Assembly (NCBI GenBank): GCA_027315365.1
Contig: DAHUYF010000193.1
Coordinates: 1-64,000 of the forward strand
Reading direction: 5' to 3'
Source: Rhodospirillales bacterium
GTDB taxonomy: Bacteria; Pseudomonadota; Alphaproteobacteria; ATCC43930; CGMCC-115725
Length of the DNA: 64,000 nucleotides
Shown: positions 35,654 through 44,432 of the stretch, one piece after another
Layout of the letters: every line of letters starts with the position of its first letter
How positions within the stretch are numbered: the stretch's first letter is position 1
Position numbers and translations under genes: made by a program
The notes under the pieces: model-generated
Told to the model about the DNA's origin: nothing
The model's input: only the letters and a program-made list of their open reading frames with translations
Databases searched by the model: none

Positions 35654-36660
35654 TGGAAGCCCTGCCGGAGTTCGAGCTGCTGCGGCCCCGCACGCTCGCC
35701 GAGGCGGTGGATGCGCGCGCCGCCGACCCCGCCGCCCGCCTCCTCGGCGGCGGCACCGATCTCGTCGTCAACATCCGCCGCGGCATCGAGGCGCCGGGCC
35801 GGCTCATCGACCTCACCGGCGTGGCCGAGCTCATGACGATCAAGGCCGATGCCCAGGCGCTGGAGCTGGGCGCCTCGGTGAGCCTCGCCGATCTGGCGGC
35901 GAACGAGGCGGTGCGCGCGCATTACCCGGCGCTGGCCGAGGCGGCGGCGTCGATCGCCGGGCCCACCCATCGCGAGATGGGCACGGTCGGCGGCAATCTC
36001 TGCCTCGATACGCGCTGCATCTACTACAACCAGAGCGATTGGTGGCGCGCCGCCAACCATAACTGCCTCAAGACCACCGGCCAGATGTGCCATGTGGCGC
36101 CCAAGAGCCGCGGCGTCTGCTTCGCCACCTTCAGCGGCGACCTCGCGCCGGCGCTGCTGGTGCTCGGCGCCGAGATCGAGCTGGTCGGGCCCGCCGGAGC
36201 GCGGCTGCTGCCGCTGGGCGAGCTCTATATCGGCCATGCGCGCCATGACGGCAGCGGCGGGGACGGCAAGCGTTATCTGTCGCTGCGCCCCGGCGAGATC
36301 GTGACCCGGGTGCGGGTGCGCGCCGCGCCGGGGCTGCGCTCGGCCTATGACAAGATCCGCATTCGCCGCTCGATCGAATATCCCGTGGCGGGGGTCGCGG
36401 CGGCGCTCAAGCGCGAGGGCGGCGTTCTCGCCGATCTCCGCCTGGCGTTCACCGGCACCAATCCGCGTCCGGTGCTGCTCGCCGGCACGGAGAAGCTCTG
36501 CGGCGGCGCGCTCGACGATCGCGTCTTCGCCGGGCTCGACGCGCTGGTGCGCGACCAGGTGATGGCGATGAAGACGACCTTCACGCCGGGACATTACCGT
36601 CGGCGGGTCGCCGGCGTGCTGGCGAAGCGGCTGGTGACGCGGCTGTTCGCAGCCGGCTAG
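35653..36660 (+). CDS. hcrB: 4-hydroxybenzoyl-CoA reductase, beta subunit (FAD and [4Fe-4S])
   Basis: This is a 335-residue FAD-binding subunit of the CO-dehydrogenase medium-chain fold, with LLGGGTDLVVNIR at residues 30-42 and REMGTVGGNLCLDTRC for the flavin. Between residues 117 and 156 is an insertion with Cys117, Cys122, Cys138, Cys146 and Cys156. This spacing matches the loop that binds the extra [4Fe-4S] cluster unique to 4-hydroxybenzoyl-CoA reductases in the xanthine oxidase family. That loop is the key evidence for naming the whole cluster. It starts within the hcrA stop (TGATG). Confidence 0.88.
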   Translation: MEALPEFELLRPRTLAEAVDARAADPAARLLGGGTDLVVNIRRGIEAPGRLIDLTGVAELMTIKADAQALELGASVSLADLAANEAVRAHYPALAEAAASIAGPTHREMGTVGGNLCLDTRCIYYNQSDWWRAANHNCLKTTGQMCHVAPKSRGVCFATFSGDLAPALLVLGAEIELVGPAGARLLPLGELYIGHARHDGSGGDGKRYLSLRPGEIVTRVRVRAAPGLRSAYDKIRIRRSIEYPVAGVAAALKREGGVLADLRLAFTGTNPRPVLLAGTEKLCGGALDDRVFAGLDALVRDQVMAMKTTFTPGHYRRRVAGVLAKRLVTRLFAAG

Positions 36661-36965
36661 AACATCGTGTCGCGCGGCTGATAGGCCTTGCGGTATCCCT
36701 TCTGCGCCATGCAGGCCTCGACCATCGGCGAGCTTTCCGCACGGGCGATGGTCACCGCGTCCGCCGCAGCGCCCGGCGGCGCCGGGGCGCCCGGCGCCTC
36801 GCAGTCGCGCAGGGCTTGCGCCGCGTTCTGGTCATCCTTGGTCCCCACCATCGGCTCCCAGCCATAGCGGCCGTGATCAACGCCGGCCATCCAGACCGAG
36901 GCCGCATCGCACGCCATCACCGGAAGGGCCAACAGGACGATCAGCAATCGAGAGAGGCGGAGCAT
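36657..36965 (-). CDS. Small lipoprotein, function unknown
   Basis: This is a 102-residue protein. Residues 1-19 form a signal with lipobox VMAC (Cys19) after a Leu-rich core. Two further cysteines, in RDCEAPG and VEACMAQKGYRKAY, could form a disulfide. The C-terminal EACMAQKGYR segment resembles small alphaproteobacterial lipoproteins of unknown role. No Shine-Dalgarno site is evident. Its stop overlaps the hcrB stop region on the opposite strand. Confidence 0.65.
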   Translation of the reverse strand: MLRLSRLLIVLLALPVMACDAASVWMAGVDHGRYGWEPMVGTKDDQNAAQALRDCEAPGAPAPPGAAADAVTIARAESSPMVEACMAQKGYRKAYQPRDTMF

Positions 36966-37115
36966 GCAGGAGGAGGCCGCTTTTTCGGTGCGGCCGACGA
37001 TAGCGCCTGCCGCCGCCGCCTGCAAAGCGGCGGTCGCCCGCGCCCGCCGCGGCGAGGTTCGCCATCGTCCCGGACGATCAATGCCCGCATGCTTCCCTCC
37101 CTCGCCGCAGCCGCG

Positions 37116-37796
37116 TCAGGCCGCATCGGCGAGCGTCTCGAGCCCGCCGCGATTCTTCAGCAGTACCTCGCTGCTCGCCTGCATCCTGATGACGCCCTGG
37201 CTCTTGAGCTGGCCGAAGATGCGGCTCACCGTCTCGGTGGTGAGACCCAGATGGTCGGCGATGTCGTTGCGCGTCATCGGCAGCGACAGGCGGTCGCCGG
37301 TGCCGGAGCGATCCGCCATCGCCAGCAGGAAGGAAGCGAGCCGCTCGACCGCGTTCTTGCGCCCGAGCAGCAGCATCTGCGACTGCGCCGCGAAGAGATC
37401 GCCGCAGATTCGGTCGAGGAGGCACCTGGCGAGGCGCGGCCGCTGCTGCGCCAATCGGTCGACCGCCGGCCGGGAATAGCGCATCAGCGTGGCATCGCTT
37501 ACCGCCTCCGCGGTGAAGCGATAGGCGTCATCGAGCTCGAGGCCGATGAAATCTCCGGGCAGCAGGAACTCGCCGATATGGCGCCGGCCGTCGGCGAGCA
37601 GCCGGCAGCCGCGCAGCGCGCCGGTCAGAACCTTGAAGCAATGCCGTGCCGCGTCGCCTTCCCGGAAGAGCGCCTGGTCGCGGCGCAAGGCGACGACGGC
37701 GCCGATGCGATCAAGGGCGGCCAACTCGCCACCGTCGATCATGGTAGGCGGCATGGGAAATGAAGTGGCGGGGCTGTGCAGGACGGTGGCAAGCAT
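37116..37796 (-). CDS. Crp/Fnr-family regulator, FixK-like
   Basis: This is a 226-residue protein with an N-terminal cyclic-nucleotide-binding-like domain (FREGDAARHCFKVLTGALRGCRLLADGRR), a long dimer helix and a C-terminal winged helix around LPMTRNDIADHLGLTTETVSRIFGQLKSQGVI. That recognition segment (E-T-V-S-R) predicts the TTGAT-N4-ATCAA target. The N-terminal cysteine cluster that binds the oxygen-sensing 4Fe-4S of FNR is absent, so it should act like FixK, downstream of another oxygen signal. It is the natural candidate for the boxes at 819, 2214 and 56930. It is divergent from transketolase. Confidence 0.88.
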   Translation of the reverse strand: MLATVLHSPATSFPMPPTMIDGGELAALDRIGAVVALRRDQALFREGDAARHCFKVLTGALRGCRLLADGRRHIGEFLLPGDFIGLELDDAYRFTAEAVSDATLMRYSRPAVDRLAQQRPRLARCLLDRICGDLFAAQSQMLLLGRKNAVERLASFLLAMADRSGTGDRLSLPMTRNDIADHLGLTTETVSRIFGQLKSQGVIRMQASSEVLLKNRGGLETLADAA

Positions 37797-38013
37797 CGGT
37801 CGGCCCTTTCGGTGTGTGTTGCCGACGCATGATGTTGCGAGGCGGTTGCAACGGAAATCAGGAGTAGTCCTAAGGGATTCTACCTATGCGGCATTGCCGC
37901 TCGCGCTTCGCCGCGGGAACGATCCCGAACGCCGGCAACCGCGGCGCGCGCCCGTCGCAACCTCGGTCGCTCCGCCGCGTTTGCTTCGAGAACCCGGTTG
38001 CGGGAGAAGGACG

Positions 38014-39996
38014 ATGGCGACGCTGGACCAGATCATCCATGCCAAGGCAATCGAGCTCGGCAAGCTGGCGCTCAGCGCGACCACGGCGGCGGGAAGCGGC
38101 CATCCCACCACGGCGCTGTCGCTGGCGCATCTCACGGCAGTGCTGATGTATCGGGTGATGCGCTGGGACCCGAAGCGGCCGCGCGCGCCGGGTGCGGACC
38201 GGCTGGTGCTGTCGGAGGGCCATGCGGTGCCGATCGTCTATGCCGCCTGCGCCGATCTCGGCGTCACCTTCCATCCGCAGGGCGAGACGAGGGCGATGAC
38301 GGGGGAAGACCTGCTGCGACTGCGCGCCATCGACAGCCCGATCGACGGTCATCCCAACCCGGCGCTGGGCTTTCCGTTCTTCGACGCGGCCACGGGTTCG
38401 CTCGGCCAGGGCCTGTCGGTGGCGGCGGGGCTCGGCGCCGCGGCGCGGCTCGACGGCATCGACAAGACGATCTACTGCCTGATCGGCGACGGCGAGGCGC
38501 GCGAGGGCCAGATCTGGGAGGCGATGGATTTCATCGTCGACCAGAAGCTCGTCAATGTCTTCGCGATCTTCAACTGCAACGAACTCGGACAGAGCGACTA
38601 CGTCTCGCCGGAGCAGAGCTGGCAGCGACTCAAGGACAAGGCGGAGGCGTTCGGCTGGACGGCGCTGGCCATCGACGGCCATGATCCCAAGTCGATCGAA
38701 GCGGCACTGCGGCGGCGAAGCGAGTTCGCTGAAGCCGGCAAGCCGCTCTGCCTGCTCGCGCGCACCGTGAAGGGCTGGGGCGTGCCAAGCCTCGCGGGGC
38801 CCGGCCATCACGGCACGCCGGTCAAGCCGCAGGATCTCGACGCAGCGCTGGCGGCGCTCGATGCGCGCGCCGCCGAACTCGGCGCCGCCGGGATCGACCG
38901 CGCGGCGAGCGCGGCGGCGCTCGCCATCCCGGCGCCCCCCGCAGTACCGCCGGCGGCATCGCCCAACCGGGCACCAGCGGATTTCGCCGCCGCGCTCGCC
39001 GCCGAACCCAAGCTCGCCCAAATGGTGGCGACGGAGCGGCGGCTATCGCCGCGGCGCGCCTATGGGCTGGCGCTGAAGGCGCTGGGCGCCGCCGATCCGC
39101 GGGTCGTGGCGCTCGACGGCGACGTCAAGAATTCGACCTATGCGCTGGATTTCGCCACGGCCTATCCGGCTCGCTATTTCGAGGGACGCATCGCCGAGCA
39201 GAACATGGTCTCCGCAGCGGCGGGGTTGGCGGCGGCAGGCAAGATCCCCTTCGTCAGCAGCTTCGGCCGCTTCCTCGAGCGCGGCTTCGACCAGATCGAG
39301 ATGGCGCTGATCGGCGGGCTCGGGATCAAGCTGGTGGGCACGCATGTCGGCGTCACGCTCGCATCGGACGGACCCAGCCAGATGGCGGTCGCCGACATCG
39401 CCTTCATGCGCGCGCTGGCGCACGCCCGCGACTATCGCGGCCGGCCGGCAATGACGGTGCTGACGCCAAGCGACGGGGTCAGCGCCTATGCGCTCGCGGT
39501 GGCGATGGCGGCCTTGCCCGGCGCGTGCTATCTGCGGGCGGTGCGCGCCGACCTGCCGATCCTCTATCCCGAGAGCGAGGGCTTTCCGCTGAGCGGGTTC
39601 AAGGTGCTGCGCGAGCCCGGGCCGGGACGCCGGAAGGTGCTGCTCGCCGCCACCGGCTACATGGTGCATCGCTGCCTCGAGGCGGCGCAGGTGCTCGCTC
39701 AGGGCGGCATCGCCGCCGGCGTGATCGACGCCTATTGCCTGCCGCTCGATCGCCAGGCGCTGCTGGAGCGGGCGCGGCGCGCGGCGGCGCCGATCCTGGC
39801 GGTGGAGGACAATTACATCGGCGGTCTCGCCAGCGAGCTGGCCGAGGCGGCGGCGGCGGAGATGAACGCGCCGCGCGTGGCCTCGCTGGTCGTCGGCAAC
39901 TTCCCCAAGAGCGGCCGCAGCGCCGAGGACGTGCTGGCCTATGTGCATCTCTCGACCGCGGACATCGTCGATGCCGCGCGCACCCTTGCCGGCTGA
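38014..39996 (+). CDS. tkt: Transketolase
   Basis: This is a 660-residue thiamine-diphosphate enzyme moving two-carbon units in the pentose phosphate pathway. It has AAGSGHPTTALSLAH at the N-terminus and the ThDP/Mg motif GDGEAREGQIWEAMDFIVDQKLVNVFAIFN. The pyrimidine domain carries EGRIAEQNMVSAAAGLA with the catalytic Glu, and the C-terminal domain starts near residue 535. The ATG at 38014 has GGAGAAGG seven bases upstream. Gluconokinase follows after 6 bp, and the pair converges on the large minus-strand pentose-phosphate operon. Confidence 0.95.
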   Translation: MATLDQIIHAKAIELGKLALSATTAAGSGHPTTALSLAHLTAVLMYRVMRWDPKRPRAPGADRLVLSEGHAVPIVYAACADLGVTFHPQGETRAMTGEDLLRLRAIDSPIDGHPNPALGFPFFDAATGSLGQGLSVAAGLGAAARLDGIDKTIYCLIGDGEAREGQIWEAMDFIVDQKLVNVFAIFNCNELGQSDYVSPEQSWQRLKDKAEAFGWTALAIDGHDPKSIEAALRRRSEFAEAGKPLCLLARTVKGWGVPSLAGPGHHGTPVKPQDLDAALAALDARAAELGAAGIDRAASAAALAIPAPPAVPPAASPNRAPADFAAALAAEPKLAQMVATERRLSPRRAYGLALKALGAADPRVVALDGDVKNSTYALDFATAYPARYFEGRIAEQNMVSAAAGLAAAGKIPFVSSFGRFLERGFDQIEMALIGGLGIKLVGTHVGVTLASDGPSQMAVADIAFMRALAHARDYRGRPAMTVLTPSDGVSAYALAVAMAALPGACYLRAVRADLPILYPESEGFPLSGFKVLREPGPGRRKVLLAATGYMVHRCLEAAQVLAQGGIAAGVIDAYCLPLDRQALLERARRAAAPILAVEDNYIGGLASELAEAAAAEMNAPRVASLVVGNFPKSGRSAEDVLAYVHLSTADIVDAARTLAG

Positions 39997-40002
39997 CCCG
40001 GC

Positions 40003-40575
40003 ATGAGCGCCGCCGCGACGGGCGCACTGCCGGCACCGCTGGTGCTGGTGGTGATGGGCGTGTCGGGCTCGGGCAAGACCACGGTGGCATCGATGCTGGC
40101 CGGGCGGCTCGGCTGGGTGTTCGCCGAGGGCGATGATTTCCACCCGCCGGCGAACATCGCCAAGATGCATGGCGGCACGCCGCTCGACGACGACGATCGG
40201 CTGCCCTGGCTTCGAGCCATCGCCGAGCAGATCGACCGCTGGCGCGCGGCGCGGGAAAACGGAATCATCACCTGCTCGGCGCTCAAACGGCGCTATCGCG
40301 CGGTCATCATCGGCGCTCGCCCGGAGGTGCGGCTCGTCTATCTCAAGGGCGATCCCGAGATCGTCCACCGGCGCATGGTGGCGCGGCACGGCCATTTCAT
40401 GCCGGCGAACCTGCTGCGCTCGCAATTCGACGCGCTGGAGGAGCCGACGCAGGACGAGCGACCGATCGTGGTGCAGGTCGATCTGCCGCCGGCGCAGCTG
40501 GTCGATCGGATCCTGGCAGCGCTCACGATACCACCTTCAGCCAGTAATCCACCCCCTCCCAGAGCGCCTCGCTGA
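40003..40575 (+). CDS. gntK: Gluconokinase
   Basis: This 190-residue P-loop kinase makes 6-phosphogluconate from gluconate and ATP. The Walker A is MGVSGSGKTT (residues 18-27), followed by the FAEGDDFHPPANIAKMHGGTPLDDDDRLPWL signature and CSALKRRYR. It lies 6 bp after tkt and feeds the same pathway as gnd on the facing operon. Its 3' end overlaps the glucoamylase gene on the other strand by 53 bp, so the last 17 residues (proline-rich) may be non-conserved read-through. Confidence 0.93.
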   Translation: MSAAATGALPAPLVLVVMGVSGSGKTTVASMLAGRLGWVFAEGDDFHPPANIAKMHGGTPLDDDDRLPWLRAIAEQIDRWRAARENGIITCSALKRRYRAVIIGARPEVRLVYLKGDPEIVHRRMVARHGHFMPANLLRSQFDALEEPTQDERPIVVQVDLPPAQLVDRILAALTIPPSASNPPPPRAPR

Positions 40576-42931
40576 GCCAGTAGAGGGTGAAGACGACGGC
40601 GTCGCCGGGCGTAAGATCGGCAGTATCGAGATCGGCAACATGCGTGCCGAAGCCCGAGTCCCGCGTCGGCGTGTCGATGACGCTGCGCCAGCCGTCGCGA
40701 CTCCAGTGGGCCACCGCCGGCACCCGCAGCTCGAGCCGCAAGCGCTTGCCGGCGGGCAGCCTGCGGGATTTGCAGTTCGGCCGCCAGAGGGCGAAAGGCG
40801 AGCGCGTCCCCTCCTGCTGATAGCGCCGGCGCGGCTGCGGCGGCATGTCGAAGACGCGCCCGTCGCGCAGCGAGCGCAGCAGCTTGATGTGCTCGGCATG
40901 CGCCCAGACCAGCGGCATGGCCGAGCCCGACGGCCGCCCGCGAAACAGCTCGCGCTCGGGAATGTCCTCGGCCTCCCAGACCTGCTCGGGCAGCAGATGG
41001 CCGTCGCTGGCGAAGCCCTCGAGCGCGCGCAGCAGCGCCTCGGCGCCGGCGCGGTTGCCGGCGGCAAGCTCGTAATGCGCGCGCTCGCCGGTGAGCAGCG
41101 GCCAGGCCCGACCGACGCCGGTGCCGTCGAACGGCGCGCCGTCCTCGTGCTCGCCATAGCCGTCACCATTGTAGCGCCGCCAGCACGGGCCGGCCGGCAG
41201 CTCGACCTTGAGCAGCGCGTCGATCACGCGCAGCGTGTTGCGGATACGCGGATCGTCGGGCGCGCGCAGCCCGAAGCGCACCAGCGCCAGCGCGTCCGGG
41301 CTCACCACCGCGCCGGCGGGCACGCGGCTCTGGCCGGGCGGCCGGTTCTTGATCGGCACGAAGCCCTCGGCGGGCGAGGCGCCGTCGGCCGCCTCCGGCG
41401 GCGCGATCCGCACGTAATATCCGTCGACGTCGAGCGAGCGCGCGAGCGGCGTGCCGACGACGTAGAGCCAGGATTCGATGCGATCGTTCCAGAGATCGGC
41501 GGTCTCGCGCAGATAGGCCGCGCCATCGTCGCCGAGGTGATCGGCGAGGTCGGCGGCGGCGAGCAGCGCCGAGATTTCGACCGCCAGCGTGAAGGGCGCG
41601 AAGCCGCCATCCTCTTCCCAGCGGTCCTGGCCGGTCACCGGCCCGTTCTGCACCACATAGGCGGCGGCGCGGCGCACCATCGGCCAGAAGCGGCGCAGCT
41701 CGCGCTCGCCCAGCCCGGCCTCGCGCCACAGCAGGTCGACCAGCAGGATGGGGAACGCGCATTCATCCATCTGCACGCCGGTCCAATAGGCGGTGCCGTC
41801 GAGCCAGCAATTCTGCGGCCAGTGGCCGTCGGCCTCCTGCGTCGCCTCGAGCCAGCGCAGCACGCGGCGGGCGTCGGCGACGGCGCCGCAGGCGACCAGC
41901 GCGCCGGCGGATTCGGCGAGATCGCGCGGCCAGACGAGATGATATCCCCCGAGATCCTCGTCGCCCTTGCTGAAGCCCCACGGGATCGACAGGCTGGCGA
42001 TCATGCCGCCCGGGAACGAGCTCGCCTCGTGGCTGCGCAGCACCGCGGCGCCGATGCGGTAGGTGTTGTGCCCGTCGGCGGCGTCGGCGGGATCCAGCGG
42101 CAGCAGCCCGCTGTGCCAGGCATGCCAGCCCGCGACATACTCGGCCACCGCCGAGTCGAAGCCGTCATTGAGGCTGCGCACGGCGCGATGCGCCGCCTCC
42201 GCCCAGCGGCGCCCGAAGGCCAGCGCCAGCACGAACTCGCCGCCGCAGGCGGCGAGATCGATCTCGGCGGTGAGCGCGACGTTGCCGTCGCGCGCCTCGT
42301 CGTAACTCCAGGCAAGCGCGAAATGCCGCGCCAGATCCTGCCAGCCGTCGGAAGTGCCGACGAAGCCCACCGAGCGCGCCCGGTAGGGCGCCGAGCAGGC
42401 CAGCGCCAAGGCGTGGCCGCGGCCGCGGGCGAAGAGCATCGGCCGGCCCTTGAACTCGTCGAGCCAGGCGGTGTTGTGGGCGCCGCGATTGACCAGATGC
42501 GGCGACAGCAGCGCATAGAGCCGGTAATCCTCCAGCCGACCCTCGAGCGGCGCGAAGACGACGCGCTGCAGCAGCACCTCGCGCCGGGGATCGCCGAGCA
42601 CGGTCTTGTCGATGCGGAAGCGGCCGTCGGCGGCGGTGTTGGCGAGCGCGAAGGCCGGCACGCCGCCGGCAAGCTGGCGCACCGCGCTGCGCGTGTCGCG
42701 TTTTTCCTCGGCGAAGTAGTCGCGGCCGTTGGTGACGATGAGACCGAAATCGCGGGTGCAGGCGTAGTCGACGCGGGGATAGTAGATCTCGTTGAGAATG
42801 CCGTGGCTGAGCGTGAACCACAGGTTGCTCCGCGTCGCCGGAGCGGTGCCGACGCCGCTCTTGGCGCTCGACGTCCAGCGCGCCGGAATGCCCGGCCAGC
42901 CCGGCGCCGGCCGATTGAAGCGCCCGGCCAT
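40523..42931 (-). CDS. GH15-family glucoamylase (glucan 1,4-alpha-glucosidase)
   Basis: This is an 802-residue protein without a signal peptide. The N-terminal beta-sandwich (residues 20-270) precedes an (alpha/alpha)6 barrel with LVWPRDLAESAG, GHWPQNCWLDG and the C-terminal LLPEQVWEAEDIP motif carrying a catalytic Glu, as in bacterial GH15 enzymes. A further beta domain occupies residues 700-802. It releases glucose from the non-reducing ends of alpha-glucans, here presumably an intracellular glycogen or maltodextrin. It is the last gene of the nine-gene pentose-phosphate operon and starts at the preceding stop (TGATG). Confidence 0.9.
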   Translation of the reverse strand: MAGRFNRPAPGWPGIPARWTSSAKSGVGTAPATRSNLWFTLSHGILNEIYYPRVDYACTRDFGLIVTNGRDYFAEEKRDTRSAVRQLAGGVPAFALANTAADGRFRIDKTVLGDPRREVLLQRVVFAPLEGRLEDYRLYALLSPHLVNRGAHNTAWLDEFKGRPMLFARGRGHALALACSAPYRARSVGFVGTSDGWQDLARHFALAWSYDEARDGNVALTAEIDLAACGGEFVLALAFGRRWAEAAHRAVRSLNDGFDSAVAEYVAGWHAWHSGLLPLDPADAADGHNTYRIGAAVLRSHEASSFPGGMIASLSIPWGFSKGDEDLGGYHLVWPRDLAESAGALVACGAVADARRVLRWLEATQEADGHWPQNCWLDGTAYWTGVQMDECAFPILLVDLLWREAGLGERELRRFWPMVRRAAAYVVQNGPVTGQDRWEEDGGFAPFTLAVEISALLAAADLADHLGDDGAAYLRETADLWNDRIESWLYVVGTPLARSLDVDGYYVRIAPPEAADGASPAEGFVPIKNRPPGQSRVPAGAVVSPDALALVRFGLRAPDDPRIRNTLRVIDALLKVELPAGPCWRRYNGDGYGEHEDGAPFDGTGVGRAWPLLTGERAHYELAAGNRAGAEALLRALEGFASDGHLLPEQVWEAEDIPERELFRGRPSGSAMPLVWAHAEHIKLLRSLRDGRVFDMPPQPRRRYQQEGTRSPFALWRPNCKSRRLPAGKRLRLELRVPAVAHWSRDGWRSVIDTPTRDSGFGTHVADLDTADLTPGDAVVFTLYWLSEALWEGVDYWLKVVS

Positions 42932-43740
42932 CAGCCCGCCCGCGGCAGGATCAGCCGCTCCACCGCGGCGGCGAAGCCGTCCTCGGCATTGCCGAGGGTC
43001 ACCGCGGCGGCGCGCTGCTTCACCGCCGCCGCCGCATTGCCCATGGCGATCGCAAGGCCGGCGCCGGCGAACATCGCGAGATCGTTCTCGCCGTCGCCGA
43101 TCACCGCGGTCTCCGCCGCCGGGATGCCGAGCCGGCGCTGCAGCGCCGCGACCGCCGTTCCCTTGTCGGCGCCGGCCGGCGTCACGTCGAGGTAATAGGG
43201 CTGCGAGCGGGCGGCAAGGGCGCGGCCGCCGATCGCCCCACGCAGCGCCCGCTCGGCGTCGGCAAGCTGCCCGGGCACGGCGCTCACGCCGACGATCTTG
43301 GCGGCACCGTCGAGCGCGCCGTCGAAATCCTCGACCGCGGTCGGCTCGGTCGCGATGGTGCGCTGCTCGAGAGCGACGTAGGCCGCGGCGGGATCGCGCA
43401 GCAGCCAGCGATCGACGGTGAAGACCCAGGCGTCGATGCCGCGCGCGCGCAGCAGCGCCAGCGTCTCCTGCGCCACCAGCCGCGGCAGCAGGCGCTGCTC
43501 GAGCGGGGCGAGGTCCGGCGCCACCAGCGCCGCGCCGTTGAAGGCGGCGAGCGGCAGGCGCAGATCCAGCGGCCCGATCAACATGCGCAGGCCGAAGGGC
43601 GGCCGGCTGCTGGCGATCGAGAAGGCGATCCCCTGCGCCCTGAGCCGCGCGACGGCGGCGCAACTCGCCTCGGTGAGGCGCTTGTCCGGCGTCACCAGCG
43701 TGCCGTCGACATCCGAGACCAGAAGCGATATCCGGTTCAT
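42931..43740 (-). CDS. Cof-type HAD hydrolase (paralogue 1)
   Basis: This is a 269-residue haloacid-dehalogenase phosphatase of the Cof/subclass IIB type. Motif I is SDVDGTLVT with the nucleophilic Asp near residue 9. A mixed cap domain lies around residues 85-185, and motif IV is IGDGENDLAMF. It dephosphorylates a small phosphorylated metabolite, probably a sugar phosphate given the operon, but specificity cannot be read. It has clear similarity to the second HAD gene in the same operon (45837-46694), indicating duplication. ATGA overlap with rpiA. Confidence 0.88.
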   Translation of the reverse strand: MNRISLLVSDVDGTLVTPDKRLTEASCAAVARLRAQGIAFSIASSRPPFGLRMLIGPLDLRLPLAAFNGAALVAPDLAPLEQRLLPRLVAQETLALLRARGIDAWVFTVDRWLLRDPAAAYVALEQRTIATEPTAVEDFDGALDGAAKIVGVSAVPGQLADAERALRGAIGGRALAARSQPYYLDVTPAGADKGTAVAALQRRLGIPAAETAVIGDGENDLAMFAGAGLAIAMGNAAAAVKQRAAAVTLGNAEDGFAAAVERLILPRAG

Positions 43741-44432
43741 CGCTCGATCACCTCGACGCCGGCCGCGCCGCCGACGATCACCGTCGGCGCCATGCCGACG
43801 AAGAGCCCGCTCTCGACGACGCCGGCGATGGCGGCGAGCCGCGCCTCGAGCGCCGCGGCATCGGCGATGGCGGCAAAGCGGCAATCGGCGATGAGGTTGC
43901 CGTTGTCGGTGACGAAGGGCTCGCCGCCATCCTGGCGCAGGCGGGGCACGCAGCCGAGGCCGGCGAGGCGGTCGAGCGCCACCTGCCAGCCGAAGCGCAC
44001 GATCTCCACCGGCAGCGGCGTCGGGCCGCCGAGATGGTCGGCGAGCTTGCCGTCGTCGACGATGACGATGAAGCGGGCGCTGGCGGCGGCGACGATCTTT
44101 TCGCGCAGCAGCGCGCCGCCGAGGCCCTTGATCAGGTTGAGCGTACCGCGCTCCACCTGATCGGCGCCGTCGATCGCGACATCGATGCGGCGGTGCTCGG
44201 CAAAGCCGGTGAGCGGCAGCCCGAGCCGATAGGCCAATGCGGCGGTGTGCTCCGAGGTCGGGATGGTGGCAACGCGCAGCCCGGCGGCGACGCGCTGCGC
44301 CAGCGCCGCGACGGCGAAGGCGGCGGTCGAGCCGCTGCCCAGCCCCACCACCATGCCGCTTTCGATCTCCTGCACCGCGCGCTCGGCGGCGGCGCGCTTC
44401 AAGGCGTCGCGCTCTTGCGGCGCGGCGCTCAT
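43737..44432 (-). CDS. rpiA: Ribose-5-phosphate isomerase A
   Basis: This 231-residue enzyme interconverts ribose 5-phosphate and ribulose 5-phosphate. Conserved segments are VVGLGSGSTAAFAV, the substrate motif DVAIDGADQVE, KGLGGALLREKIVA with the catalytic residues, and TDNGNLIADC. Start and stop both overlap neighbouring genes by four bases, so it is translationally coupled within the pentose-phosphate operon. Confidence 0.95.
   Translation of the reverse strand: MSAAPQERDALKRAAAERAVQEIESGMVVGLGSGSTAAFAVAALAQRVAAGLRVATIPTSEHTAALAYRLGLPLTGFAEHRRIDVAIDGADQVERGTLNLIKGLGGALLREKIVAAASARFIVIVDDGKLADHLGGPTPLPVEIVRFGWQVALDRLAGLGCVPRLRQDGGEPFVTDNGNLIADCRFAAIADAAALEARLAAIAGVVESGLFVGMAPTVIVGGAAGVEVIER

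Noticed and set aside
37845-37852. GTTGCAAC palindrome before tkt
   Set aside because: An 8-bp palindrome is expected by chance and has no second element or clear regulator match.
42932-43663. Upstream extension of the glucoamylase frame into the HAD gene
   Set aside because: The extension has no family similarity; GH15 homology begins at the ATG at 42931, coupled to the HAD stop.
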